Source: Mycolicibacterium parafortuitum (GTDB taxonomy: Bacteria; Actinomycetota; Actinomycetes; Mycobacteriales; Mycobacteriaceae). Taken from it: 64,000 bases of DNA. Made by a program: the position numbers and the translations under genes. Positions within the stretch are counted from its first letter, which is position 1. Every line of letters begins with the position of its first letter. The stretch spans positions 2,728,001 to 2,792,000 of the forward strand of contig NZ_AP022598.1 in NCBI RefSeq assembly GCF_010725485.1, in the 5' to 3' direction. The notes beneath the pieces were generated by a model. The model searched no databases, was not told where the DNA came from, and saw only the letters and a program-made list of their open reading frames with translations. Of this stretch, positions 32,513 through 40,612 are shown piece after piece.

Positions 32513-32824
32513 ATGAGTTCCGACACGCCGCCCGACCGCACCGGTGCCGCGACCACCGTCACACAGCAGCCGGGACAGTTCGTCATCGAGGTCGAGGGCC
32601 GTGCCGTGGGACTTGCCGACTACCACGACCGCGACGGTCAGCGGGTCTTCCCGCACACGGAGGTGCTGCCTCAGTTCCAGGGCCGGGGACTGGCCACGAT
32701 CCTGGTCGCCGAGGCGCTGCGCGTCACTCGCGCCGAAGGTCTGCGGATCGTGCCGACATGCTGGATGGTCGCCGAATACATCGACAAGAACCCCGAATAC
32801 GCCGATATCACCGACCGCGCGTAG
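32513..32824 (+). CDS. GNAT-like acetyltransferase (YjdJ/NATD1 type)
   Basis: A 103-aa minimal GNAT domain: VGLADYHDRDGQRVFPHTEVLPQFQGRGLATILVAEALRVTRAEGLRIVPTCWMVAEYID. The PQFQGRGLA pyrophosphate loop and PTCWMVAEYI segment match the short N-acetyltransferase CG family. Substrate is unknown. Its TAG is followed immediately by the ATG of the ClC gene (no gap), so the two are coupled. Confidence 0.82.
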   Translation: MSSDTPPDRTGAATTVTQQPGQFVIEVEGRAVGLADYHDRDGQRVFPHTEVLPQFQGRGLATILVAEALRVTRAEGLRIVPTCWMVAEYIDKNPEYADITDRA

Positions 32825-34123
32825 ATGCCCCGGGTCCGTCGGCTGCTGCTGCTCGCTACCGCGGCGATGCTGGCCGGCGCGGCCATCGGAGTCCTCGGCG
32901 CCGCATTCCGCTGGTGTCTGCGCCGCGCCGAATCCCTGCGCATCGACCTCGTCGCGTGGGCGCAGCATCTTCCCGGGCCGGGCTGGCTGATCCCGGTCGC
33001 CGCGGCCGCAGTCGGCGCCGGTGTCGCCGGCGCGCTCGTGCGCTGGGAACCCCAGGCCACCGGCAGCGGCATCCCGCATGTCGAGGCGGTGTTCCTCGGC
33101 GAAACCCGGCCACCGCGGCTGACGGTCCTGCCCGCGCGGTTCTTCGGGGGCGTGTTCGCGATCGGCTCGGGAATGGTCCTGGGCCGGGAAGGCCCGACGA
33201 TCCACATGGGCGCGACGCTCGGCGCCCTCGCCGCGCGGCGCACGCGGCTGCCGGAGTCCGACGCCCGGATGATGCAGGCGGCGCTCGGCGGCGCCGGGCT
33301 CGCGGTGGCATTCGACGCGCCGATCGCCGGCATGCTGTTCACGCTCGAAGAGGTGACGAAATCGGTACGGGTGAAGACGGTCGCGGTCGCGATCCTGGCA
33401 TCCGTCACCGCGGTCGTGTGCTCCCGCGCGATCCTCGGCGATGCGCTCGACCTCCAGGTCGCCGACTTCGCGGCACCCGGCCTCGCCTGGCTTCCGGTGT
33501 TCGTCGTCTTCGGGGTGCTCACCGGCATCCTGGGGGCCGGCTACAACGTGGCGGTGCTCTTCCTGGCGGACTTGTCGGCGAAAGTGCCGCGCGTCCCGAC
33601 CCCGGTGAGGGCGGCGGTGATCGGCGCGCTGGTGGGGGCCGCGCTGTGTGTCGCCCCGCTGACGGTCGGGGACGGCGACACCCTGACCCAGATGATCCTC
33701 GGTGGCCATCAGTTCGTGCTCCTGGCGGCCGCGGGATTGCTTGCCGCACGGTTCTTTACGGGTCCGCTGAGTTACTCGGCAGGAGTCCCTGGCGGACTGT
33801 TCGCCCCGCTGCTCGCGGTCGGTGCGCTGTGGGGTCTGGTGTTCGTCGGCTGCGCCGACATCGTGACCGGCGACCCGGCCGCGCCGGGGATTCCGATGGC
33901 GCTGGCCGGGATGGCCGCCTTCTTCGCGGCCACGGTGCGGGCGCCGCTGACCGGAATCGTCATCGTGTTGGAGATGACGGCGGCCACCTCGATGGCGTTG
34001 CCGATGATCGTGGCAACCGCAGGCGCCGTCCTGGCGGCCCGCGCTGTGAGGGCGGAGCCGGTGTATGCCGGCCTGCGGCAGCGGATGACGGTCGAGGCCC
34101 CCGGTGCCGACGAGAGACGCTGA
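32825..34123 (+). CDS. ClC-family chloride/proton antiporter
   Basis: A 432-aa integral membrane protein with about 10-12 helices. All ClC signatures are present: GSGIPHVE, the gating glutamate in GREGPT, LFTLEE containing the internal proton-path Glu, and GGLFAP. These residues point to H+/Cl- exchange rather than a passive channel. It starts right at the stop of the GNAT gene. Likely role: chloride and pH homeostasis, including acid tolerance. No CBS domain is present. Confidence 0.9.
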   Translation: MPRVRRLLLLATAAMLAGAAIGVLGAAFRWCLRRAESLRIDLVAWAQHLPGPGWLIPVAAAAVGAGVAGALVRWEPQATGSGIPHVEAVFLGETRPPRLTVLPARFFGGVFAIGSGMVLGREGPTIHMGATLGALAARRTRLPESDARMMQAALGGAGLAVAFDAPIAGMLFTLEEVTKSVRVKTVAVAILASVTAVVCSRAILGDALDLQVADFAAPGLAWLPVFVVFGVLTGILGAGYNVAVLFLADLSAKVPRVPTPVRAAVIGALVGAALCVAPLTVGDGDTLTQMILGGHQFVLLAAAGLLAARFFTGPLSYSAGVPGGLFAPLLAVGALWGLVFVGCADIVTGDPAAPGIPMALAGMAAFFAATVRAPLTGIVIVLEMTAATSMALPMIVATAGAVLAARAVRAEPVYAGLRQRMTVEAPGADERR

Positions 34124-34294
34124 TCCCGTAGCTGGCAGCGTCCGTCGGCGAAGCCCGGCATCTGGTTCTGCGACGTCGGCCGAATTGTCGCCGGAACGGG
34201 ATTCGATCAGAGTTGATTTGCCAACCGTGCGCTGATCTTGTGGATACCCTTAGCAGGCTCTTCAGCACTTTCACCTTGCATCGAGGGAGTCGAC

Positions 34295-34642
34295 ATGACG
34301 CAACCGCCGCCGCCCGGCAACTATCCGCCTCCGCCGCCCGCCGGCAGCGGCGGCTACCCCCCGCCGCAGCCGGGTCCGGCCGCGCCGAATTCGAACCTGG
34401 TGCTCGGCATCCTGACGACGCTGTTCTGCTGCCTGCCCTTCGGCATCGTGTCGATCGTCAAGGCCGCGCAGGTGAACGGACTGTGGGCACAGGGGCGCTA
34501 TGCCGAGGCCCAGGCGTCCGCCGATGCCGCCAAGAAGTGGGCGATCTGGAGTGTCGTCGCCGCCGTCGCGGTGTGGATCATCTACGGCATCCTGTTCGCG
34601 ACCGGCGCCGTGGACATGGACATGGACACCTCGTCGTACTGA
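34295..34642 (+). CDS. CD225/dispanin-family membrane protein
   Basis: A 115-aa protein. ATG 34295 follows GAGGGAG; an upstream in-frame start at 34238 is rejected. The N-terminal Pro/Gly-rich cytosolic tail (MTQPPPPGNYPPPPP) leads to a re-entrant or TM helix (NSNLVLGILTTLFCCLPFGIVSIVKAAQV) and, after AAKKWAIW, a second helix. CCLPFGIVSIVKAAQVN is the CD225 signature. Bacterial members are uncharacterised; eukaryotic IFITMs alter membrane fusion. It is followed by a DUF2752 gene, a frequent neighbour. Confidence 0.82.
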   Translation: MTQPPPPGNYPPPPPAGSGGYPPPQPGPAAPNSNLVLGILTTLFCCLPFGIVSIVKAAQVNGLWAQGRYAEAQASADAAKKWAIWSVVAAVAVWIIYGILFATGAVDMDMDTSSY

Positions 34643-34706
34643 TCGGGTCGTACTGATCAAAGTCCTACCGATCGAACCGCCCACCCGCCTCGGCGGTCCA
34701 CTGCTC

Positions 34707-35081
34707 GTGGCCGCCGCGGCGGCGGGCGTGTGTGTCGTCGTGTGGATCGCTGATCCGACCACACCAGGTGGGTTCCTGCCTGTCTGCCCGACGAAAACCC
34801 TTCTGGGCGTGGACTGTCCGGGCTGCGGGACACTGAGAATGATCTACTCGCTGCTGCACGGCGACGTCGCGGCCGCGCTCCGGTTCAATGCGGTGGGCCT
34901 GGTGGCACTGGGTTTACTGCTCGTCGCCTACGCGCTGTGGACCTATGGCCGCGCCGTCGACCGCACGGTGGTGTCCTGGCAACAGCACCGCTGGGCGGCG
35001 TGGGTGACCCTGGCCGTCGTCGCGGTCTGGTTCGTGGTGCGGATCCTGCCCTTCGAGCCGTTCACCTCGCTGCGGGTGTGA
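34707..35081 (+). CDS. DUF2752 small membrane protein
   Basis: DUF2752 signature CPTKTLLGVDCPGCGTLRMIYSLLHGDVAAALRFNAV with the paired CPGCG cysteines, flanked by three hydrophobic helices. Start is unresolved: coding character extends upstream to about 34650, close behind the CD225 stop, but no ATG, GTG or TTG lies there. The first standard start is the GTG at 34707 inside the first helix. The family has no known enzymatic role. It is probably cotranscribed with the CD225 gene, with which such genes are commonly paired. Confidence 0.75.
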   Translation: MAAAAAGVCVVVWIADPTTPGGFLPVCPTKTLLGVDCPGCGTLRMIYSLLHGDVAAALRFNAVGLVALGLLLVAYALWTYGRAVDRTVVSWQQHRWAAWVTLAVVAVWFVVRILPFEPFTSLRV

Positions 35082-35089
35082 GGCGACGG

Positions 35090-35248
35090 TCAGTTCTCGT
35101 CCGGGATCTGCCGATGGGTCTGCCAGCCCGCGGGCGCGTCGGGGTCGTCATTCTGATGGTCCAGCTTGTCCTGCTCGCGCCGCTGTTCGTCGGTGGCCTG
35201 CGTGGCGTCTTTCGGCGTGGCCGGTGAATCGTCGTGCTGTTCCACCAC
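35090..35248 (-). CDS. 52-aa acidic hypothetical protein
   Basis: A small gene starting GTG at 35248 (or 35245) behind a good GGAGG. The product reads VVEQHDDSPATPKDATQATD, then EQRREQDKLDHQNDDPDAPAGWQTHRQIPDEN. It is hydrophilic, likely disordered, and ends with a conserved-looking GWQTHRQ motif. The longer open frame upstream is a shadow. It is convergent with the DUF2752 gene (8 bp). Function is unknown. Confidence 0.55.
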   Translation of the reverse strand: MVEQHDDSPATPKDATQATDEQRREQDKLDHQNDDPDAPAGWQTHRQIPDEN

Positions 35249-35324
35249 GGAACCTCCAAGCGTCGTCGGGTGGGGACGGAAAACAGGTTCTCCGATCCGG
35301 GCTCGATGAAACACAATCTCGGGT

Positions 35325-36176
35325 GTGACCGGAAACCCGTTGTTCTGCGGTATCGAACTCGCCCGGCGGATCGAGGCGGCCGAGGCCGAACTGATCACCG
35401 CGGCGACCCTGGCCGCGCGAGCGCGCGGTGGATGGGGTCTGACGCTGCCCGTCGGCGGCGGGTACGCCTGCGCCGCGGAGCCGGGCTCACCGATGAACAA
35501 GGTGGTGGGCCTGGGCATCGCCGATTCGGTGGACGCCGCGGCGATCACGGCGGTGGAGGACGCGTGCGCCGATCTCGGGGTGGACGTCCAGGTCGAGTTG
35601 AGCAGCCTCGCCGATCCCGCGGTCGCGCAGCTCCTGACCGAGCGCGGCTACGTTCTCGTCGGCTTCGAGAACGTGCTCGGGTGCGCACCCGCGGATACCC
35701 CGACGGCACGCGCCGACCAGATCGACGTCCGGCGGGACGGCGGCCTGGACGCCTGGGCCGACGCGCTCGTGGACGGCTTCGCACATCCCGACGGGGTGGG
35801 GGTGGGAAGCCACGAGGAGTTTCCGCGTGGTGTCGTCGAGAACGCCGTGCGGGACATCGTCACCGCGGGTGCGCGCACGTACCTCGCGGAGTCCGACGGT
35901 CAGGTCGCCGGCGCTGCGGGCATGCGCCTGACCGGCGGGGTCGCTCAGCTGACCGGCGCGGCCACCGTGCCGGCGTTCCGCCGCCGCGGTGTGCAGACCC
36001 GGCTGTTGGCCACCCGGCTCACCGACGCCGCGGCAGCCGGGTGCGACATCGCGGTCGTGACCACCGCGCCGGGCTCGACGTCACAGAAGAACGTGCAGCG
36101 CCGGGGCTTTCACCTGCTCTACACCCGGGCCATCCTGGTCAGGCGATGCGGCCCGGCGAGAACAGCCACCCCGTGA
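35325..36176 (+). CDS. GNAT-family N-acetyltransferase
   Basis: A 283-aa protein with a C-terminal GNAT fold: YLAESDGQVAGAAGMRLTGGVAQLTGAATVPAFRRRGVQTRLLATRLTDAAAAGCDIAVVTTAPGSTSQKNVQRRGFHLLYTRAIL. The acetyl-CoA pyrophosphate loop is RRRGVQ. The N-terminal 130 residues resemble a degenerate GNAT-like domain with AAEPGSPMNKVVGLG. Substrate is unknown. The 3' end overlaps the convergent DUF6220-like gene by 38 bp. Confidence 0.82.
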   Translation: MTGNPLFCGIELARRIEAAEAELITAATLAARARGGWGLTLPVGGGYACAAEPGSPMNKVVGLGIADSVDAAAITAVEDACADLGVDVQVELSSLADPAVAQLLTERGYVLVGFENVLGCAPADTPTARADQIDVRRDGGLDAWADALVDGFAHPDGVGVGSHEEFPRGVVENAVRDIVTAGARTYLAESDGQVAGAAGMRLTGGVAQLTGAATVPAFRRRGVQTRLLATRLTDAAAAGCDIAVVTTAPGSTSQKNVQRRGFHLLYTRAILVRRCGPARTATP

Positions 36177-36531
36177 CGAAGATCGTGCTGAACACGATCA
36201 CCAGCGATCCCGCGATGTGGACACCGAGGGTCGCGGATTCACCGAGGGCCGCCTGGACGAACGAATACACGAAGACCAGCCCCGCGAGTGCCGTCGCCCA
36301 CCAGTCCTTCCTGCGGGCGTAGGCCAGCCCGGCCAGCGCGACGAACCAGCCGCCGGACACGACGTGCAGCACGATCGCGGCGGTGCCGTGGATGTCCTTG
36401 AACTCGCCGGTCTGCACCAGCGCACCGGCGGTACTGAACAGCGCGACGATGACGGCGGCGGTCGCCACCGCGAACACGCGGGAGGCGAGCAGGAACGGGC
36501 GGGGGCTCTGCTGCGGGTCTGCTGACGGCAT
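36139..36531 (-). CDS. Four-helix membrane protein (DUF6220-like)
   Basis: A 130-aa integral membrane protein with four hydrophobic helices (about residues 17-38, 48-67, 74-94, 100-122). GEFKDIHGTAAIVLHVVSGGWFV in helix 2 with two His is typical of DUF6220-type actinobacterial proteins and might bind heme or metal. Function is unknown. It overlaps the GNAT gene tail to tail by 38 bp. Confidence 0.7.
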   Translation of the reverse strand: MPSADPQQSPRPFLLASRVFAVATAAVIVALFSTAGALVQTGEFKDIHGTAAIVLHVVSGGWFVALAGLAYARRKDWWATALAGLVFVYSFVQAALGESATLGVHIAGSLVIVFSTIFVTGWLFSPGRIA

Positions 36532-36669
36532 GGCGGTCCTCTCGTGGAACTCCGCGTCCGACTATGACACCACTCATGTCGCGGCAACAAGGATGTAGCA
36601 CAAGCGTTTCGGCCCGGAAATCTGCGCGGGGAACCCCTCTCGGGACAAGTCTCCGGCGGAAGGTGGACC

Positions 36670-37981
36670 ATGACAGACAGTGCCCGGCATGCGGCGATGG
36701 TTCTGTGGAACGGCATAGGCAGGCGGGATTTCCTGCGTGCCGTCGCGGCGGTCAGTGCGGGTGCCGGCGTCGCCGTCCACGGCCGCGACGGACTTCGCCA
36801 TTCTGCAGCCGGGCGCCGGTGATCCCGTCGGTGACCACTACCTGCAGTCGATGCCCGACGAGGTGTTGTGGGGCTACGTGCCCACCGTGCACGCCGATCC
36901 GGTGCTACGGATGGCCTCGGGCCAGACGGTGACCGTCGACGCGGTCAGCCACGAGGGAATCCTGGAAGACCAGGGGCGGGATCCGGTCGCGTACTTCGGG
37001 TCCAAGGGCGTCTCGCAGGCCGAGGTGCTCGAGGATGCGATCGCGATCGCCGCCGAATACGACCGCACGCCGAGGAATTTCGACAAGGACGGGCCGCACG
37101 TGGTGACCGGGCCGGTCTTCGTCGAGGGTGCCCAGCCCGGGGACGTCCTCAAAATCGAGATCCTGCAGGCGATTCCGCGGGTTCCGTATGGGGTGGTGTC
37201 CAGCAGGCACGGCAAAGGGGCGCTCGCCCGCACCGCCGACGGCGGACCTCCCGCCGGGATCGCCCTCGCCGAGGTGATGCCGCCCGTCGACACCGACGGC
37301 AGGCCGAGTGAGGACCCGATGCGCTACGGCAACGTGTCGACGTTCACCGCGGTCGAAGACGGGCACGGGGTGATGAGCTACGGACCCGCCCAGGTGCGGT
37401 TCCCGTTGCGCCCGTTCATGGGCATGATGGGGGTGGCCTACGCCCAGGACACCGAGATCACCGCCGCGGCAGCCAATTCGATCCCGCCCACCGTCGGCGG
37501 CGGAAACATCGACATCCGGTTGCTCGGGGAGGGCGCCACACTGTTCCTGCCGGTGTTCGCCGAGGGCGCGCTGTTCTACGTCGGTGATCCGCACATGGCC
37601 ATGGGCGACGGAGAAGTCGCGCTGACCGCGATGGAGGGATCGCTGCGCGGCACCTACCGGTTGACCGTGTGCAAGCCCGGTTCGGGGGACGCACCGTCGG
37701 TCGCCTACCGCTATCCGTTCGGTGAGACGGCCGACGCGTGGGTGCCGGTCGGTCTGTCCGACCCCGACGGATCGATCGGCGGCCAGGAATCCGACCTGGA
37801 CGTCGCGATGAGACAGGCGGTGGTCAACGCACTCGACTTCCTCGAGGCCGACCGCGGGATGGACCGCGCCACCGCCTATGCGTATCTGTCGGCGGCAGCC
37901 GACTTCTCGGTGTCACAGGTGGTGGACCGCACCGTCGGAGTGCACGGCCAGATCTACAAATCCCACTTCCCGTCGGCCTGA
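36670..37981 (+). pseudogene. Tat-type acetamidase/formamidase with a frameshift
   Basis: The ATG at 36670 follows GGAAGG and opens a Tat signal (GRRDFLRAVAAVSAGAGVAV); that frame stops near 36820. The mature enzyme lies in the +1 frame from about 36779 (TAATDFAILQPGAGDP) to 37981. Removing one C of the CC at 36777-36778 joins GVAV directly to TAATDF. The mature part is a normal FmdA/AmdA-family amidohydrolase: VEGAQPGDVLKIEI, PPTVGGGNIDIRLL and VGDPHMAMGDGEV. If real, the shift abolishes export; a GTG at 36737 could still yield a cytosolic enzyme. The alternative is a sequencing error. Confidence 0.7.
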
Positions 37982-38826
37982 GCGGGGGCCTCAAGCAGAT
38001 CGGTGTCCCTGACGGGTGCGATCGCGATGCGCGAGATCAGACCCGCCGCGGTGGTGATTTCGATGACCGCCCACGGACGCCCACCCGGTGCGATCACGTG
38101 CACGTCGCGTCCGTTGACCCGCATCGGGGTGGCCGCGCGGATCCGGTCGGCGAAACCGCTGGTCTCCCGAGCGACGGCCGCGGCGCCGGTGATCTCGGTG
38201 GCGGTGCCGGGTGCGACCAGCGACGGGTCGACGGTGCGCACGCAGTCCGGTGCCATCAACGCGAGCATCCCGTCGAGGTCGCCGCCGGAGGCCGCGCGCA
38301 GGAACGCCGTGACGATCGCGTCATGGGCCGCAGAGTCGTGCGCGTCGACCGGGTGCGAGGCCGGGCGCAGCCGAGCCCGGGCCCTGCTCGCGTGCTTCTT
38401 CGCATTCGACGCCGTCGTGTCGAGAACGCCGGCGATCTGATCGAACGGCACGGAGAACAGATCGTGCAGTACGTAGGCCACGCGTTGCGGTGGGGTCAGG
38501 ACCCCCAGCAGCACCATCAGCGCCCGCGAGATGTCTTGGCGGCGAAGGAAGTCCTCGTCGGCGGCCGAGATGACCTCGGGCTCCGGGTCGACACGTGCGG
38601 TCAGGAGTTCGCGGCGGCGACGGTCCCGGAGTTGGTCCAGGCACACCCGGGTCACCACGGTCGTCAGCCATGCCACCGGACTGTCGATCTCGGACACCGA
38701 AGCCGACTGGGCCCGCAACCATGCGGTCTGGACGGCGTCCTCGGCGTCGTGAACCGAACCCAGCAGCCGGTGCGCGACCGCCAGCAGTCGCGGGCGGGAC
38801 GCCTCGAATTCGGAATCGAATGTCAT
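37954..38826 (-). CDS. ECF sigma factor with fused SnoaL-like domain
   Basis: A 290-aa protein. Sigma-2 (residues 5-70: FEASRPRLLAVAHRLLGSVHDAEDAVQTAWLRAQ), sigma-4 (about 100-155: ALMVLLGVLTPPQRVAYVLHDLFSVPFDQIAGVLDTTASNAKKHASRARARL) and a C-terminal SnoaL-like extension (about 165-285) match the SigJ/ECF41/ECF56-type architecture, in which the extension replaces an anti-sigma factor. The DGGGK motif of ECF41 is absent; DPSLVAPGTATEITGAAAVA is closer to the ECF56-like type. It is divergent from a DoxX-like gene, its probable target, and overlaps the acetamidase tail by 28 bp. Confidence 0.87.
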   Translation of the reverse strand: MTFDSEFEASRPRLLAVAHRLLGSVHDAEDAVQTAWLRAQSASVSEIDSPVAWLTTVVTRVCLDQLRDRRRRELLTARVDPEPEVISAADEDFLRRQDISRALMVLLGVLTPPQRVAYVLHDLFSVPFDQIAGVLDTTASNAKKHASRARARLRPASHPVDAHDSAAHDAIVTAFLRAASGGDLDGMLALMAPDCVRTVDPSLVAPGTATEITGAAAVARETSGFADRIRAATPMRVNGRDVHVIAPGGRPWAVIEITTAAGLISRIAIAPVRDTDLLEAPAQADGKWDL

Positions 38827-38830
38827 CGTC

Positions 38831-38857
38831 GGTCACCTTCCGCCCGTGCCAACCGTC
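38831..38857 (+). promoter_or_regulatory. ECF-type promoter before the DoxX-like gene
   Basis: GGTCACC (38831-38837), exactly 16 nt, then CGTC (38854-38857) resembles the ECF41 target consensus TGTCACA-N16-CGTC. It points toward the DoxX gene (GTG 38899, GGGAGG at 38889). It lies directly beside the divergent sigma-factor gene. Confidence 0.5.
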
Positions 38858-38898
38858 AACAGGGTGAAAGTCATCGATCAACAGGCTCGGGAGGAAAC

Positions 38899-39270
38899 GT
38901 GACGAGCATACTCACGACACTGGCGGTGCTGACGGCAGCGTGCGCCACCGCGAACGCGGCCATCGCGATCGCCGATCTGGCCCGCGCCCCGTTCGTACTG
39001 GCGAACTCGGCCGAGGTCGGCGTCGCACCGCGGTGGATTCCGTACCTGGCTTGGTTGAAGATGGCGGGCGCGCTCGGCCTGCTGGCCGGCTTCGTCCTCA
39101 CCCCGTGGCTCGGGTTGGCCGCCGCGCTCGGCCTGACGGCCTTCTTCGTCGGCGCGGTGGCGGTGCATGTGCGCACCGGGGTGCTGCACAACATCGCGTT
39201 TCCGGCGACATACCTGGTGCTATCCGTCGCGGCACTCGGCTATTTCGCCCTCACCGCAGACGCCCTGTGA
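38899..39270 (+). CDS. DoxX-like membrane protein
   Basis: A 123-aa protein with four transmembrane helices: MTSILTTLAVLTAACATANA, a loop DLARAPFVLANSAEVGVAPRWIPYLAWLKMAG typical of DoxX-like proteins, then three further helices (LGLLAGFVL, LTAFFVGAVAVHV, ATYLVLSVAALGYFAL). The GTG at 38899 follows GGGAGG. DoxX relatives are often targets of SnoaL-fused ECF sigma factors and are linked to thiol or redox stress. The divergent sigma factor and ECF-like promoter support that here. Confidence 0.8.
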   Translation: MTSILTTLAVLTAACATANAAIAIADLARAPFVLANSAEVGVAPRWIPYLAWLKMAGALGLLAGFVLTPWLGLAAALGLTAFFVGAVAVHVRTGVLHNIAFPATYLVLSVAALGYFALTADAL

Positions 39271-39360
39271 GGGGCTCCCGTCAACTTTGTTGGGGCTGTC
39301 GAACTTTCCTGGTCGAGATCCCAAACTTATTGGGAGAGACGGTGTTTCGCCGCGGTTGAG

Positions 39361-39390
39361 TTGCGGGGTCGGCGTTGGCGCGTGTACGGT
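39361..39390 (+). promoter_or_regulatory. Promoter of the Mn riboswitch transcript
   Basis: TTGCGG (39361-39366), an 18-nt spacer and TACGGT (39385-39390) form a SigA-like promoter whose start would fall at about 39397, at the 5' side of the riboswitch. Confidence 0.5.
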
Positions 39391-39392
39391 GG

Positions 39393-39511
39393 CTGCAACG
39401 AAGGGGAGTAGCCCCCAATCGGCAATCGACATACTGGCCTGACGGCGTTCGCGTCTGGGGTCCGGTTGTCCGGACCGGTCACCGACCGGTGGGCGAGACC
39501 TTCGGCCGCAG
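39393..39511 (+). ncRNA. yybP-ykoY (manganese) riboswitch
   Basis: The two conserved halves of the class are present: AAGGGGAGTAGC (39401-39412) and GGGCGAGACCTTCGG (39491-39505). They are joined by the P1 stem CGAAGG (39399-39404) with CCTTCG (39499-39504), extended by CTGC (39393-39396) with GCAG (39508-39511). Internal stems lie in between. Aptamers of this class bind Mn2+ and control Mn export genes, including GDT1/UPF0016 family transporters such as the one that follows. The expression-platform mechanism was not resolved. Confidence 0.87.
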
Positions 39512-39581
39512 ACCGTACTTGGCTGCCGGCCGGAGGCGTCTCCACGTTTCTCCAGCCGTGGCCCTCGACACGAGGAGCATC

Positions 39582-40289
39582 GTGTTCGCCGCACTGCTGT
39601 TGAGCTTCGCCGTCATCTTCGTCGCCGAGTTGGGGGACAAGACCCAGCTGGTGGCGATGATGTTCGCCCTGCGCTACCGCTGGTGGGTGGTGCTGGCCGC
39701 GATCACGTTCGCGACCACGCTGGTGCATGTGCTGTCGGTCGCCATCGGGCACTACCTCGGCGCGGCGCTGCCCGGCCATCTGCTGGGCCTGATCGCAGGC
39801 GCGATGTTCGTGTTCTTCGGGCTGTGGACGCTGCGCGGAGACAGCCTGTCCGACGACGAGACGTCGCGCGCGGCCAAGGCGACCGCACCTGCGTTCTTCG
39901 TCGTCACGTCGGCGTTCGTGCTCGCCGAGCTCGGGGACAAGACGATGCTCGCGACGGTCACGCTGGCCTCCGACAACAACTGGCTGGGCGTGTGGGTCGG
40001 TTCGACGCTGGGCATGGTGGCCGCGGACGGGCTCGCCATCGTGGTCGGTGCGGTGCTGGGCAAGAAGCTGCCCGAGCGGTCCATCCAGATCGGCGCCGCG
40101 GCGCTGTTCCTGGTCTTCGGCGCCTACATGCTGATGGAGAACGCGTTCCCGGCGCTGCCGGTCCTGCTCGTCGGCGCGATCTCGGTGGCGATCGTGCTGG
40201 CACTGGCCGGGCTGGTGCGGACGCTGCCGGAACGCATGCGGCCCCCGGTGCTCCGCCCGCAGCCGGCACCCGACGAGGTCGACGCCTGA
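39582..40289 (+). CDS. GDT1/UPF0016 (TMEM165) family cation transporter, likely Mn2+ exporter
   Basis: A 235-aa membrane protein with about six helices in two inverted halves, each with the family motif E-x-G-D-(K/R)-(T/S): FVAELGDKTQ (about residue 14) and VLAELGDKTM (about 110). These acidic motifs bind Ca2+/Mn2+. The start is taken as GTG 39582 behind GAGGAG; GTG 39558 is possible. The frame open upstream to 39375 is the riboswitch and is not translated. Riboswitch control by Mn2+ makes manganese export the best reading. Confidence 0.87.
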   Translation: MFAALLLSFAVIFVAELGDKTQLVAMMFALRYRWWVVLAAITFATTLVHVLSVAIGHYLGAALPGHLLGLIAGAMFVFFGLWTLRGDSLSDDETSRAAKATAPAFFVVTSAFVLAELGDKTMLATVTLASDNNWLGVWVGSTLGMVAADGLAIVVGAVLGKKLPERSIQIGAAALFLVFGAYMLMENAFPALPVLLVGAISVAIVLALAGLVRTLPERMRPPVLRPQPAPDEVDA

Positions 40290-40290
40290 A

Positions 40291-40539
40291 TCAGATCGCG
40301 ACGACCGAGCGGATCGCGATCTGATCGGTCTCGCAGTGCCGGCATGTCAGCGGCCGCACCTTGAGCCGGACGTTGGCGATCCGCAGTGCCCGCCGGCACA
40401 TCGGATACGGGCAACCACACGACAGCGTCACCCACCACTGCGCCGGGTGGGCCAGCGGACCGCAGAACTTGCGGCAGGTGCACTGGATTTCCGGGTCGAA
40501 GTCCAGTTCCGCCAGCGACGGTTCGTGCAGTGTGGTCAC
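40291..40539 (-). CDS. Cys-rich zinc-ribbon-like small protein
   Basis: An 82-aa protein, GTG start at 40539, with the cysteine pattern QCTCRKFCGP, SCGCPYPMC and TCRHC, suggesting two zinc-ribbon-like sites. The frame is open to 40632 but that part runs into the MFS gene. It is convergent with the GDT1 gene (stop codons nearly touch). Basic residues (RRALRIANVRLKVR) between the Cys clusters might bind nucleic acid; the function is unknown. Confidence 0.6.
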   Translation of the reverse strand: MTTLHEPSLAELDFDPEIQCTCRKFCGPLAHPAQWWVTLSCGCPYPMCRRALRIANVRLKVRPLTCRHCETDQIAIRSVVAI

Positions 40540-40612
40540 GGGGACCAAGGCTAAAGTTCTGGTCGAGACTTTTGCGGGAGGCGCGCGCGAGCGATGTCGG
40601 CCGAACTCCGGG

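Noticed and set aside
39375..39581. N-terminal extension of the GDT1-type transporter
   Set aside because: It would translate the riboswitch; a good ribosome site and start lie at 39582.
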